The notes under the pieces were generated by a model. It saw nothing but the letters and a program-made list of their open reading frames with translations, had not been told where the DNA came from and searched no databases. From positions 3,286,001-3,350,000 of the forward strand of contig NZ_CP023407.1 in NCBI RefSeq assembly GCF_003665435.1: 64,000 bases of DNA, written 5' to 3'. Source of the DNA: Streptomyces fungicidicus. Lineage in GTDB: Bacteria > Actinomycetota > Actinomycetes > Streptomycetales > Streptomycetaceae. The position numbers were made by a program, and so were the translations under genes. This document shows, piece by piece, positions 1-8,215 of the stretch; the first letter of the stretch is position 1, and every line of letters starts with the position of its first letter.

Positions 1-306
1 GAGCTGGCGATGTCCGCGAAGATCACCCGCTCCCGGCTCTCGCACGCCGTGGCCCGCCTGGAGAAGAGCGGCTGGGTGCGTCGTGAGGACTGTCCCTCCG
101 ACAAGCGCGGCCAGTTCGCCGTCCTGACCGACGAGGGTGAGCAGTGGCTGCGCCGGCACGCGCCCGGCCATGTGGACGCCGTGCGCCAGGCGGTCTTCGA
201 CCGGCTGACCCCCCAGCAGCAGAAGGCCCTCGGCGAGATCATGCGGATCATCGCCGAGGGACTGCAGCCGAGCGGAGCGGGCGCGGACCTGCCCTGGCTC
301 CGCTGA
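1..306 (+). CDS. MarR-family transcriptional regulator, C-terminal part
   Basis: The frame is open from the first base, so the N-terminus lies outside the window. The visible part reads ITRSRLSHAVARLEKSGWV followed by a wing (RREDCPSDKRGQFAVLTDEG), which is the recognition helix and beta-wing of a MarR winged helix, then a C-terminal dimerisation helix (LTPQQQKALGEIMRIIAEGL). MarR proteins are cytoplasmic dimers that usually repress nearby efflux or stress genes. The convergent DHA2 exporter downstream has its own TetR regulator, so a link to it is not implied. The protein ends with PWLR and a TGA. Confidence 0.85.
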   Translation, partial: ELAMSAKITRSRLSHAVARLEKSGWVRREDCPSDKRGQFAVLTDEGEQWLRRHAPGHVDAVRQAVFDRLTPQQQKALGEIMRIIAEGLQPSGAGADLPWLR

Positions 307-370
307 CGTCGACGCGGCGCGGGGCCGCGGCACCGGCACCGTAGACGGCGGCCCGCCCCAGAGGTGGAAA

Positions 371-416
371 CGGACCTGCCCCGGCCCGCCGACGAGGCGG
401 GGCCGGGGCAGGTCCG
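371..416. terminator. Bidirectional hairpin between convergent genes
   Basis: A long inverted repeat pairs CGGACCTGCCCCGGCCC with its complement around a short loop near 391-395. It lies between the MarR gene end and the convergent MFS gene end. There is no U-tract, as is usual for Streptomyces terminators. Confidence 0.75.
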
Positions 417-501
417 GGGAGCCGTACGGGCGAGGCGTCCCCTCCTCGCCCGTACGGATGGCCTTCCGAAGCGGTGAGGGAGAGTGGTGTGCGGCCGTCC
501 G

Positions 502-2073
502 TCAGTGCGCGACGACCGGCACCGCCAGCTCCTCCCCGGCGTTCTCGGCGTCCCGGCCGGCGGACCCGGCGACCGCGGTGCCGCCCGGCCGGCCCGCGTT
601 GATCAGGGTCAGGGCGATGACCGCGGCCAGCACCAGGATCCCGACGGCGAACCAGATCGCGCTCGTGTACCCCTGCACCTGTCCCTGGAGCTGCACCAGC
701 TGCTGCTGGGACCGGCTCGCGGCGCCGCCGATGTGGTCGGTGATGTAGGACGTGGTGGCGGAGGCGGCGATGGTGTTCAGCAGGGCCGTACCGATGGCGC
801 CGCCCACCTGCTGCGAGGTGTTGACCATCGCCGAGGCGACACCGGAGTCACGCGGCTCGACGCCCAGCGTGGCCAGCGACATGGCCGGCATGAACGCCGT
901 GCCCATGCCGAGGCCGAGCAGCAGCATGCCGGGCAGCAGGACGGCCGCGTACGAGGAGTCGATCTCCATCTGGGTCAGGAAGAGCATGCCGACCGCGGCG
1001 ACCAGGAAGCCGGGGCCCATCAGCAGCCGGGGCGCGACCCGGGTCATCAGCCGGGTGCCGATCTGCGTCGAACCCGTGATCATGCCCGCGACCATCGGCA
1101 GGAAGGCGAAGCCGGTCCTGACCGGCGTGTACCCCTTCACGACCTGCAGGTAGTACGTCAGGAAGAGGAACAGGCCGAACATCGCGATGATCGCCAGACC
1201 CAGCGACAGGTACACCCCGCCGCGGTTGCGCTCGGTGATCACGCGCAGCGGCAGCAGCGGCGCCTTGACCCTGGCCTCGACCGCCACGAACGCGGCGAGC
1301 AGCACGGCGGACGCGACGAACATGGCGACCGTGACGGAGTCGCTCCAGCCCTCGGACTCCGCGCGGGTGAAGCCGTAGACCAGCGCGACCAGGCCCAGGG
1401 TGGACAGCACCACGCCAGGGATGTCGAGCGGCGAGCGGTTGCGGCCGCCACCCGGCTCCCGGATGACGAAGTACGCGCCGGCCGCGGCGACGACGGCGAA
1501 CGGGATGTTCACGAAGAACGTCCAGCGCCAGTTCAGGTACTCGGTGAGGAATCCGCCGAGGATCAGGCCCACGGCGCCACCGCCACCGGCGATCGCACCG
1601 TAGATGCCGAACGCCTTGGCGCGCTCCTTGCCGTCGGTGAACATCACCGCCAGCAGGGACAGCGCGGCGGGCGCGAGCAGCGCGCCGAACACGCCCTGCA
1701 GCGCGCGGGCGCCGAACATCATGGCCTCGTTGGTGGCCGCGCCGCCGAGCGCCGAGGCCAGCGCGAAGCCGCCGAGACCGAGCACGAAGGCCCGCTTGCG
1801 GCCCCACAGGTCGGCGATCCGGCCGCCGAACAGCAGCAGTCCGCCGAAGGCGAGGGCGTAGGCGGTGACCACCCACTGGCGGTTGCCGTCCGAGATGCCC
1901 AGGTCCGTCTGGGCGGAGGGCAGGGCGATGTTCACGATGGTGGCGTCCAGGACGACCATCAGCTGGGCGAGCGCGATGAAGACGAGCGCTTTCCAGCGGT
2001 TGGCGTCCGGGGCGCTCCGCGCACTCAAGGCCTTTCCGGCCGCTGAGGCTGTTTCAGACATGGGGGTACCCAC
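502..2073 (-). CDS. DHA2-family MFS multidrug exporter (14 TM)
   Basis: The 523-residue integral membrane protein has the length of 14-helix EmrB/QacA drug:H+ antiporters. Visible signatures are the first-helix segment VLDATIVNIALPSAQ with its membrane Asp, and the cytoplasmic loop motif GGRIADLWGRKRAF (motif A, residues about 83-96). A poorly conserved cytoplasmic tail follows the last helix. The start ATG at 2073 opens the sequence MGTPMSETASAAG. The gene lies directly downstream of a TetR gene on the same strand, so the likely arrangement is a repressor with its exporter. The substrate cannot be deduced; related Streptomyces proteins export antibiotics or dyes. Confidence 0.9.
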   Translation of the reverse strand: MGTPMSETASAAGKALSARSAPDANRWKALVFIALAQLMVVLDATIVNIALPSAQTDLGISDGNRQWVVTAYALAFGGLLLFGGRIADLWGRKRAFVLGLGGFALASALGGAATNEAMMFGARALQGVFGALLAPAALSLLAVMFTDGKERAKAFGIYGAIAGGGGAVGLILGGFLTEYLNWRWTFFVNIPFAVVAAAGAYFVIREPGGGRNRSPLDIPGVVLSTLGLVALVYGFTRAESEGWSDSVTVAMFVASAVLLAAFVAVEARVKAPLLPLRVITERNRGGVYLSLGLAIIAMFGLFLFLTYYLQVVKGYTPVRTGFAFLPMVAGMITGSTQIGTRLMTRVAPRLLMGPGFLVAAVGMLFLTQMEIDSSYAAVLLPGMLLLGLGMGTAFMPAMSLATLGVEPRDSGVASAMVNTSQQVGGAIGTALLNTIAASATTSYITDHIGGAASRSQQQLVQLQGQVQGYTSAIWFAVGILVLAAVIALTLINAGRPGGTAVAGSAGRDAENAGEELAVPVVAH

Positions 2074-2188
2074 TTCGGAAGTTCGTGACGGAAATTGTGA
2101 TGAATAAAGAGAAAAAACGGTGTCGTCAGGGAACGGCTCGCCCTAGGGACGGCCGCTGGAACGGGATGGTGCTCGCGTCAGAGATCGC

Positions 2189-2830
2189 TCAGCAGCGCAG
2201 ATCCTCCACGGTCACGGCCGTACCCGGCAGGACGGCAGGGGACGGAGCCCGCATCCCGTCCAGGAACAGCTGCAGAAGGCGGTGGAGGAAACGGTCGGCG
2301 TTGCCGCAGCCGGTACCGGCCGGGGGCCGGCTCAGCTGGGCGACGCCCACCATCAGATCGCCGTACTCCACGTCGGCACGGAGCTGACCGGCCGCCTTGG
2401 CGCGGTCCATCAGCTGTGCGACGAGGCTCTCGGCGCGCCGGCGCGCGTCCTCCAGGTCGGGGTGGTGCTGGTCGAAGGTGCTGGAGACCATCGGGCACAG
2501 CGCGCTGATCCGCTCGTCGGCGGCCGTGTGCGCGAAGCGCTCGAGTGCCTCGAAGGCGTCCCCCGTCTCACTGAGCGCCTGCTCGGCCGCCCGCACCGTA
2601 CGGTCCATCACGGAGCAGACGACCTCGCGAACCAGCGCGTCGCGGTCGGGGAAGTTGCGGTACACCGTCGCATTGCCGACACCCGCCCGGCGGGCGACCT
2701 CGTCGAGCGGCACATCGGGCCCGAACTCGACGAACATCTCCCGGGCCGCGGTGACGATCCGCTCCCGGTTACGCAGGGCGTCGGCGCGGGGCCGGGGCGC
2801 CTTGCGCGGTACGGGGGTGGCGGTCTGCAC
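2189..2830 (-). CDS. TetR-family repressor
   Basis: The 213-residue protein begins with a disordered basic arm and then a TetR HTH: RERIVTAAREMFVEFGPDVPLDEVARRAGVGNATVYRNFPDRDALV. The C-terminal part is a helical ligand-binding domain without a recognisable ligand signature. I chose the GTG at 2830 because GAGGAG precedes it by six bases and the frame upstream looks non-coding. The stop is about 115 bp upstream of the DHA2 exporter start on the same strand, so co-transcription and control of the exporter are likely. Two similar inverted repeats upstream (2891-2907 and 2931-2947) are candidate autoregulatory operators. Confidence 0.88.
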   Translation of the reverse strand: MQTATPVPRKAPRPRADALRNRERIVTAAREMFVEFGPDVPLDEVARRAGVGNATVYRNFPDRDALVREVVCSVMDRTVRAAEQALSETGDAFEALERFAHTAADERISALCPMVSSTFDQHHPDLEDARRRAESLVAQLMDRAKAAGQLRADVEYGDLMVGVAQLSRPPAGTGCGNADRFLHRLLQLFLDGMRAPSPAVLPGTAVTVEDLRC

Positions 2831-2890
2831 GGTGCACTCCTCGCGTCGTCGTTTCGTGGTTCCTGTGAGTCCTGTGCCGTGCAGGTGATC

Positions 2891-2947
2891 CGGGGAAGGA
2901 GTCCCCGTTTCGCACGGACACAGGTCTAAACGGGGAAACGATCCCCG
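2891..2947. promoter_or_regulatory. Paired candidate TetR operators
   Basis: Two 17-bp inverted repeats of the form CGGGGAA-N4-TCCCCG lie at 2891-2907 and 2931-2947, with centres 40 bp apart (about four helical turns). They lie 61-117 bp upstream of the TetR start. Matching arms with a different central spacer are what an operator pair would show; binding is inferred. Confidence 0.5.
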
Positions 2948-2999
2948 GTTATTTCCCGCTCCCGAACTCTTTTCATGTGACCCACCCCACACCTTGGTC

Positions 3000-3157
3000 G
3001 GGCGAGGGGCTCACGTCTCCCTCGGGTGAGGGGCTCACGTCTCTCTCGGGTAGGGGCCTCACGTCTCCCTCAGGCGAGGGCCCCACATCTCCCGCCGGAC
3101 GAGGGCCCCACATCTCCCCTCGGACGAGGGCCCCACGCATTCCTCCCGCGAGGGCCC
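3000..3157. repeat. Degenerate ~24-bp tandem repeat upstream of the metalloprotease
   Basis: Six to seven units of about 24 bp with core GAGGGGCTCACGTCTCCCTC run from about 3000. The last units drift to GAGGGCCCCACATCTCCC. The array ends about 100 bp before the M6 protease start. No convincing reading frame runs through it, and its role is unknown. Confidence 0.75.
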
Positions 3158-3260
3158 ACGATCGGCCCTCCCAGCGAGCGCCGCCACACCCCGCGGCGGA
3201 GGGTGATCGAGAGGGTGCAGTCGGAGACCGGCGGCTGCCGTGTGGAGCGGAGGTCCCCGC

Positions 3261-4541
3261 ATGCAGCCGCAGCCGCGCCGACGCCGGATATCCCCGCGCC
3301 GACTGGCCGCACTGGCATCCGTGGCCGCCCTGACCCTCGCGGTCTGCACCTCCGCCGGGAACGGCCACCTCTCCCCCGGCACCTCCACCGCCGGCGCCGG
3401 CCCCAGCGCCCTGTCCCGCACCTCCGCGCACGGCCCCTGCATGATCACCGGCGACGGCGAGGTCCAGATGTCCGAGGGCATCCCCACGACGCCCGGCTAC
3501 ACCCGCTCCACCGGCACGGTCCGCGCCCTCACCCTGATGATCGACTTCTCGGACGCCCCCGGCGACGGCGACGCCCTCGACCGCTACCGGGAGTTCTTCC
3601 CCCAGACCCGCGAGTGGTTCACCACCAGCTCCTACGGGCGCCTCGACTACCGCCCCGAACTCCCCGTCCCCGACTGGCTCCGCATGCCCAAGTCCTTCCG
3701 CGCGTACGGCATAGAGCGCGGCGCCCCCTTCGACCCCGGCTACCGCGAACTGGTCCACGACATCGTGGCCGAGGCAGATCCCGACGTGGACTTCCAGTCG
3801 TACGACCTGCTGAACATCCTGGTGACTCCCAACGCGGGCCCGGCCGCCCTCGACACCGTCCTCTCCGTCACCTTCGCCGGCAACAAGGAGGCCCCGAGCG
3901 CGGACGGCGTAGCCGTGGCCAACGCGTCCTTCGTCTACTCCCGCCAGGACGACGGCTCCGGCTCCTACGACCGCACCGGCTACCGCGTCCTGCCGCACGA
4001 GAACGGCCACGTCTTCGGCCTGCCCGACCTCTACACCGCCGAGGGCGGCGGCGCGGTCGGCCACTGGGACATCATGAGCGAGGACTGGGGCGCCAACAAC
4101 GACCTCCTCGCCTGGCACAAGTGGAAACTGGGCTGGCTGGACGCGTCCCAGGTCGGCTGTGCCACCGGCAAGGGCACGAGGGAGTACCCCCTCACGCCCC
4201 TCGCCCGGGCCGGCGGCCCCAAACTCGTCTTCATCCCCCTGAACGCCCACTCCGGCTACGCCGTCGAACTGCGCACCCGCGCCGGCAACGACGAGGCGGT
4301 GTGCCGCCCCGGCGTCCTCATCTACCGCGTCGACGCCGACGTCGACACCGGCATGGGCCCGATCACCGTCTACGACTCCACCCGCGACAGCGGCGGCTGC
4401 ACCCGCGCCCCCAACGTCCACGCGGAACTCTCCGACGCCACCTTCACCCCCGGCCAGAGCTTCGTCGACCGCCGCAAGGGCATCCGCGTCAAGGTCCTCC
4501 CGACCCACCGCGTCGAAGTCACCCGAACCTCCCAGGGCTGA
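3261..4541 (+). CDS. Secreted M6-family (immune inhibitor A-like) metalloprotease domain protein
   Basis: The 426-residue exported protein has a basic n-region (MQPQPRRRRISPRR) and a hydrophobic core ending in LAVC, so it carries a Sec signal peptide, possibly with a degenerate lipobox. The zinc site is HENGH at about residues 246-250 within VLPHENGHVFGLPDLY, followed by GGGAVGHWDIMS. This matches the M6/InhA-like arrangement of HExxH plus downstream Asp and Met-turn. The start at 3261 is preceded by GGAG/GGAGG; an in-frame ATG 21 bp upstream lacks a better site. There are no propeptide or PKD/CBM modules, so it is short for the family. The substrate is unknown. Confidence 0.85.
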   Translation: MQPQPRRRRISPRRLAALASVAALTLAVCTSAGNGHLSPGTSTAGAGPSALSRTSAHGPCMITGDGEVQMSEGIPTTPGYTRSTGTVRALTLMIDFSDAPGDGDALDRYREFFPQTREWFTTSSYGRLDYRPELPVPDWLRMPKSFRAYGIERGAPFDPGYRELVHDIVAEADPDVDFQSYDLLNILVTPNAGPAALDTVLSVTFAGNKEAPSADGVAVANASFVYSRQDDGSGSYDRTGYRVLPHENGHVFGLPDLYTAEGGGAVGHWDIMSEDWGANNDLLAWHKWKLGWLDASQVGCATGKGTREYPLTPLARAGGPKLVFIPLNAHSGYAVELRTRAGNDEAVCRPGVLIYRVDADVDTGMGPITVYDSTRDSGGCTRAPNVHAELSDATFTPGQSFVDRRKGIRVKVLPTHRVEVTRTSQG

Positions 4542-4794
4542 CGCCCGCGCCCACCCGTACCGGGTCTGCGTCCCCGCTGCCGCAGGTCACCCCCTCACGG
4601 CGGCACCGCCCCACACTCCTCACCACCACTCCGCCCCTATCCGCTACGCTGTTCACGTCAGCGGCCAGGTCGCGCGACGTGTCCGCCCGGGATTCCGGAG
4701 CAGCCACGAGCAGACCCCCACTGACCAGCGGGCTTGTACACCTGGGCCGAAGATCCACCCGATGGACCTTCACCAAGGCCTCCCACAAGCCCCC

Positions 4795-4870
4795 GCCTTC
4801 GTAGCTCAGGGGATAGAGCACCGCTCTCCTAAAGCGGGTGTCGCAGGTTCGAATCCTGCCGGGGGCACCA
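4795..4870 (+). tRNA. tRNA-Arg(CCU)
   Basis: This is a complete 76-nt cloverleaf with encoded CCA. The acceptor arms GCCTTCG and CGGGGGC pair with two G-U wobbles. The D-loop region is TAGCTCAGGGGATAGAGCA. The anticodon loop CTCCTAA gives anticodon CCT. The T-arm is GCAGG-TTCGAAT-CCTGC. The gene is intact and is the integration target of the neighbouring AICE, whose integrase gene ends 69 bp downstream. A strong terminator follows. Confidence 0.97.
4826..4867 (+). other. attL: tRNA-Arg 3' half used as attachment core
   Basis: The segment from the anticodon loop to the discriminator base recurs in the same orientation at 32080-32121 with about four mismatches. The longest shared uninterrupted run is AGCGGGTGTCGCAGGTTCG. 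Together with the adjacent leftward integrase gene this identifies the left junction of the element. Confidence 0.75.
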
Positions 4871-4874
4871 GCGC

Positions 4875-4908
4875 AAAGGCCCCGGACCGATCATGGTCCG
4901 GGGCCTTT
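4875..4908. terminator. Terminator after tRNA-Arg
   Basis: A perfect 14-bp stem (AAAGGCCCCGGACC with its complement) encloses the six-base loop GATCAT and ends in TTT. It can stop both tRNA transcription and the convergent int operon. Confidence 0.9.
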
Positions 4909-4938
4909 GACATCCACTTCTGACATCAACGAGGGCGG

Positions 4939-6090
4939 TCACTGACGACCGGGACGCCTCCGCAGCAGCCGATCCATGTGGCTCATGGCCTCGCGCTGGG
5001 TGTCCTGCACGACGTGCGTGTACACGTCCATGGTGATGCTGATCTGCGAGTGGCCCAGGATCTCCATCACGACACGGGGTGCGACCCCGGCCGCCGTGAG
5101 AAGTGTGGCCGTGCCGTGCCGGGCATCGTGCAGGCGGATCACGCGGAGGCCGGCGGACTGGGCGACGCGGGTGAAGGAGCGGTAGAGGTTCCGCGGCTCG
5201 ACCGGGCGACCGGTGCGGGTGGTGAAGACGTAGGCGGACTCCTGCCAGGTCTCCCCCGCTTTCGCACGAGCCGCCGCCTGCCGCATGCGGTGCCAGCGCA
5301 GGGGCGCGATGCAGAGCGCGGGCAGCGGGATAGCACGGCGACGACGGCTCTTGGGATCGTCGTCGTACAGGACGCCACGGCGACGCTGCATCTGCTGGCG
5401 GACGTACAGGACGCGGCCGTCGAGGTCGACGTCCGACCAGCGCAGCCCGACGATTTCTCCCCGCCGAAGGCCCATGGCGATGGCCAGCACAAAGGCCGCA
5501 TAGAGAGGGTCTTCACGCGAGGCTGCCAGGAAGTCGAGCGTCTCGTCCAGGGTCCAGGGCTTCAACTCACGGTTGTCGGTACGAGGAGGTTCGACAAGCT
5601 TGGCGACGTTACGCGTGATCATTTCCTCGCGGCAGGCGGAGGACAGCGCCGACCGCAGCACACGGTGTGCCTCCTTGGCCGTCGCCGCCGTGGTCTTCTC
5701 CTCCAGGCGGACGAGGAAGCGGCGTACGTCGGCGACGCCGAGGGATTCGAGCCGCTTGGCGCCGAGGAGCGGCACCAGGTAGAGCCGAACGTGCGCTTCG
5801 TACTTGTCGTACGTGCTGAGCTTGCGCCGGGGCTTGATGACGTTGTCCAGCCAGTACGGCAGCCACTCTGCGAGCCTGGCCGACCGGGTCGGCACGGGCA
5901 CGCCCTGGTCGACCTTGTCGAGCAGTTCCCGACGCTTGGCGTCGCACTCGGCCCAGGTCTTGCCGTACGCGAACTTGCGGGCGCGGGTGCCGTCCGGCTG
6001 GAGGACGTACACCGCGCACTGGAAACGGCCGTCCTTGCGCTTGGTGATGGTGCCGGCGCCGTTGGGGTTCCGCTTGCGTTGCTGGGCCAT
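4939..6090 (-). CDS. int: AICE tyrosine-recombinase integrase
   Basis: The 383-residue site-specific recombinase should integrate the element into the tRNA-Arg gene. It has an N-terminal arm-binding region (GAGTITKRKDGRFQ), a SAM-like core-binding domain, and a catalytic domain. The catalytic residues visible are the first Arg in MGLRRGEIVGLRWSDVD, HDARHGTATLLTAAG, GHSQISITMDVYTHV and the nucleophile Tyr in YTHV. The start at 6090 overlaps the xis stop as TGATG and has GGAGG upstream. An ATG 66 bp further upstream lies inside xis. It is the last gene of a rep-xis-int series, as in pSAM2. Confidence 0.95.
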   Translation of the reverse strand: MAQQRKRNPNGAGTITKRKDGRFQCAVYVLQPDGTRARKFAYGKTWAECDAKRRELLDKVDQGVPVPTRSARLAEWLPYWLDNVIKPRRKLSTYDKYEAHVRLYLVPLLGAKRLESLGVADVRRFLVRLEEKTTAATAKEAHRVLRSALSSACREEMITRNVAKLVEPPRTDNRELKPWTLDETLDFLAASREDPLYAAFVLAIAMGLRRGEIVGLRWSDVDLDGRVLYVRQQMQRRRGVLYDDDPKSRRRRAIPLPALCIAPLRWHRMRQAAARAKAGETWQESAYVFTTRTGRPVEPRNLYRSFTRVAQSAGLRVIRLHDARHGTATLLTAAGVAPRVVMEILGHSQISITMDVYTHVVQDTQREAMSHMDRLLRRRPGRQ

Positions 6091-6272
6091 CAGGCCGCCG
6101 CCTCCAGTTCGTTGGTGATGTACTCGCGGACGGCCCGCGCCGGAATGCGGCGGCACCGGCCGATGGTGATCGAGGGCATGCGACGGGACCGGATCAGGTC
6201 GTAGACCGTGGAGCGACCGACCTTCAGCCGTGCCATCACCTCGGGCACCGTCAGCAGCTCGTCATCACGCAT
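6090..6272 (-). CDS. xis: Excisionase (MerR-like HTH)
   Basis: This 60-residue DNA-binding protein consists of one winged-helix/HTH unit: LLTVPEVMARLKVGRSTVYDLIRSRRMPSITIGRCRRIPARAVREYI, the standard HTH_17 excisionase pattern. It would direct the integrase toward excision by bending DNA at the att sites. Its stop shares one base with the int start, and its start overlaps the end of rep by 8 bp, so the three genes are translationally linked. This matches the repSA-xis-int operon known from pSAM2. Confidence 0.93.
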   Translation of the reverse strand: MRDDELLTVPEVMARLKVGRSTVYDLIRSRRMPSITIGRCRRIPARAVREYITNELEAAA

Positions 6273-7611
6273 GGGTCGGTTCTCCTTCCGTACCGGGAGA
6301 GGGTTGGCGAGAGGCGGCGAGCCAGGTCTCTGCGGCGGTCAGTCCCGTGCCGGCGAAGCGCCAGTGCGAGAGGACGAGGACGGTGTCCGGGTCGGGCAGC
6401 GGGTGACCGGCTTCGGCTGCGCGTTCGCGGGTGAGAGCTTCGTTGTGGTCGGCGCGTTCCTGGCGGAGGGCGCCGAGGGTGACGGAGTAGGCGCGGGACT
6501 TGGTGGAGAAGTGGCCGCGGAAGCCGAGCATGTGGGCCCACTTGCGCAAGCGCAGGTCTTCGAGTTCGGGCAGCGCGCCGAGGTGCCAGCAGGTGAGGAT
6601 CATGCGTCGGGCGTGGTCGGTGACGCCGGAGCCGATCAGGTCGGTAATCGGGTTGCGGATGGGCCGGTCGAGGGTGCCCGCGGTCTCGGCTCCCTTGGTG
6701 GCGTACTTGGCGATGTAGGCGGCCACGGCGCGGCTGGACAGTTCCGAGCTGCCTGCGAAGTCGGCCGAGCGGATGGGGCGGGTGTCGAGCTGGTCGCCGA
6801 AGCGGAAGGTGTACGCGCGTCCGTCGAGGACCGGGCCGGGAGTCTCGGCGAGCCGGGCCGCTGAGCGGATCGCGTCGGTGAGGAGTTCGGTCGTGGCCCA
6901 GGCCGGCGGGGCGTCCTCGGCGCCGTCCGGGCCGTCGAGGCGGATGACGGCGTGGAAGTGGACGGCGCCGCGCCGCTGGTACTCGGCGACCTTGGCGTAG
7001 GAGACCTTGAGGCAGTGACGCAGCGCCGAACGGCTGAGGCCCGCGCGGGAGGCGAGGTGCTGGCGCAGGTAGGTGGTGAAGCGGCCCCAGAGCTTCCCCG
7101 CGTGAGCGTTCCATAGGACGGCCGCGCGGTAGTCGTATCGGTCCGGGTCCAGGGGCGTGCCGAGGGCGGGGTCGTCGTCCGGGTGGAGGCGTCCGCAGCG
7201 GCACCGGCCGCCGCCTGGGCGGTTGTGGACGGGGCCGAAGGACGGGGCGGTGAAGGTGGCGAAGACGCGCGGGTGTTGGGCGACCGACGGCCCGATGCCC
7301 TTGCCGCCGCTCAGGCCGGCCGTGACGAGGTGGAAGGTGTCTTTGCGGTACACCTCGGCGCAGGTGGCGCACCGGGTGGCCCGGCGGTTGTTGCAGCGGA
7401 TGAGGAGTTGTCCGGCCGGAAGGTCGCGGTCGACGACGTCACGAACGATCTCTCCCGTGGCGGCGTGGACGTCGAGCCGGTGGCCCTCCATCCGTACGGG
7501 CCGCTCGCAGCCGCCGAGGCGCTGGATCTGTCGGGCGTAGGCGCTGAGGTCACCGTGCCGGGCGAGGGATGCCAGTTGGCGGATGGCTCCGGCCGGAGCC
7601 GTGGAGTGCAT
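6265..7611 (-). CDS. RepSA-like rolling-circle replication initiator
   Basis: The 448-residue protein resembles the replication initiator of pSAM2-type elements, which nicks the origin so that the excised element replicates as a rolling circle. An HUH-type metal motif lies in RRGAVHFHAVIRLDG. A cysteine-rich segment upstream (CNNRRATRCATCAEVY and RCRCG) looks like a zinc-binding region. A candidate nicking Tyr lies in AVAAYIAKYATKGAE. The start at 7611 has AGGAGG nine bases upstream. An 18-bp palindromic candidate operator (7667-7684) sits 56 bp before the start, so rep-xis-int expression is probably controlled there. Confidence 0.88.
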   Translation of the reverse strand: MHSTAPAGAIRQLASLARHGDLSAYARQIQRLGGCERPVRMEGHRLDVHAATGEIVRDVVDRDLPAGQLLIRCNNRRATRCATCAEVYRKDTFHLVTAGLSGGKGIGPSVAQHPRVFATFTAPSFGPVHNRPGGGRCRCGRLHPDDDPALGTPLDPDRYDYRAAVLWNAHAGKLWGRFTTYLRQHLASRAGLSRSALRHCLKVSYAKVAEYQRRGAVHFHAVIRLDGPDGAEDAPPAWATTELLTDAIRSAARLAETPGPVLDGRAYTFRFGDQLDTRPIRSADFAGSSELSSRAVAAYIAKYATKGAETAGTLDRPIRNPITDLIGSGVTDHARRMILTCWHLGALPELEDLRLRKWAHMLGFRGHFSTKSRAYSVTLGALRQERADHNEALTRERAAEAGHPLPDPDTVLVLSHWRFAGTGLTAAETWLAASRQPSPGTEGEPTHA

Positions 7612-7666
7612 GTGCGGTTTCCTCCTGGCAGAGAGGTCGAGGATCGGAAGCTGGCCACACCCGGCC

Positions 7667-7684
7667 TGTCGAGGGGGCTAGACA
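7667..7684. promoter_or_regulatory. AICE operator, palindromic type, before rep
   Basis: TGTCGAGGGGGCTAGACA differs by one base from the site at 13353-13370 and shares its TGTC-AG/CTAGACA arms with the sites at 10976-11069 and 12798-12813. It lies between the rep start and the preceding small membrane-protein gene. Confidence 0.65.
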
Positions 7685-7719
7685 GTGCAGGCAAGCCGGT
7701 CGGGCGGGACGCGACGAAG

Positions 7720-8025
7720 TCAGCGGCGATGCAGAAGAGAGCGGAGGACGACGGCGCACACGGCCACGGACGCAGCCGTGATGGCGACGGCAAGGAGCAT
7801 GGAGACCAGGACCGCGCCGACGACCAGGACCACGGCGGTACCGCCGCCGACGAGGGCGAGCGCGGTGCCAGGGGTCAGCTGGACAGCCGGGCGTGACGGC
7901 GCGGCGGGCACGGGGGCCGGCGGCGGGGTCGAGGCGGCAGGGGTGACGGTGGTCGGCTCGACGACGGCGGGCGGGGCAACCGGGCCGGTCGGCTGGGGCA
8001 TGGGCGGGATCTTCGGCTGGAACAC
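7720..8025 (-). CDS. Small Pro-rich membrane protein, Spd-like transfer/spread protein
   Basis: The 101-residue protein has a proline- and alanine-rich N-terminal half (QPTGPVAPPAVVEPTTVTPAASTPPPAP) followed by a hydrophobic stretch ALALVGGGTAVVLVVGAVLVSMLLAVAITAASVAVCAVV, enough for two membrane passes, and a basic tail. Proteins of this shape are encoded in the spd (plasmid spread) clusters of Streptomyces conjugative elements and are thought to help intramycelial DNA spreading. The start is GTG at 8025, preceded by AAGGGAG. It lies between the transfer genes and rep, in the same direction. Confidence 0.7.
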   Translation of the reverse strand: MFQPKIPPMPQPTGPVAPPAVVEPTTVTPAASTPPPAPVPAAPSRPAVQLTPGTALALVGGGTAVVLVVGAVLVSMLLAVAITAASVAVCAVVLRSLLHRR

Positions 8026-8044
8026 GAGCGGTCTCCCTTCGCGG

Positions 8045-8200
8045 TTACTTGACGGTGGAGTCGATGACGGGGGCCAGCACGCTGTCAGCGAGGAGGTAGC
8101 CGCCCAGGAGCAGTGCGGCGATCAGCCACCAGGGCGGGCGGATGAGCTTGACGCCGAGGACCCCGACGACGAGCAGGGCGAGCCAGAGCGGAACGTCCAT
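8045..8200 (-). CDS. 51-residue membrane protein of the transfer cluster
   Basis: This small gene reads MDVPLWLALLVVGVLGVKLI, then RPPWWLIAALLLGGYLLADS and a short polar tail VLAPVIDSTVK. That gives two hydrophobic segments separated by a Lys/Arg-containing turn, so it is a predicted two-pass membrane protein. ATG at 8200 is preceded by CAGGAG with nine-base spacing. It sits 19 bp upstream of the Pro-rich membrane gene and 15 bp after the preceding transfer gene, consistent with one operon. By position it is an Spd-type accessory; no specific function can be assigned. Confidence 0.75.
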   Translation of the reverse strand: MDVPLWLALLVVGVLGVKLIRPPWWLIAALLLGGYLLADSVLAPVIDSTVK

Positions 8201-8215
8201 GGCGGTGGTCTCCTG

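Noticed and set aside
484..2046. Long plus-strand frame opposite the DHA2 exporter
   Set aside because: It is the high-GC shadow of the exporter frame; its translation is rich in Arg, Gly, Gln and His and has no domain.
2973..4508. 511-residue minus-strand frame opposite the M6 protease
   Set aside because: Composition is Gly/Val/Ala/Asp-biased shadow sequence and the opposite strand holds a clear signal peptide and zinc motif.
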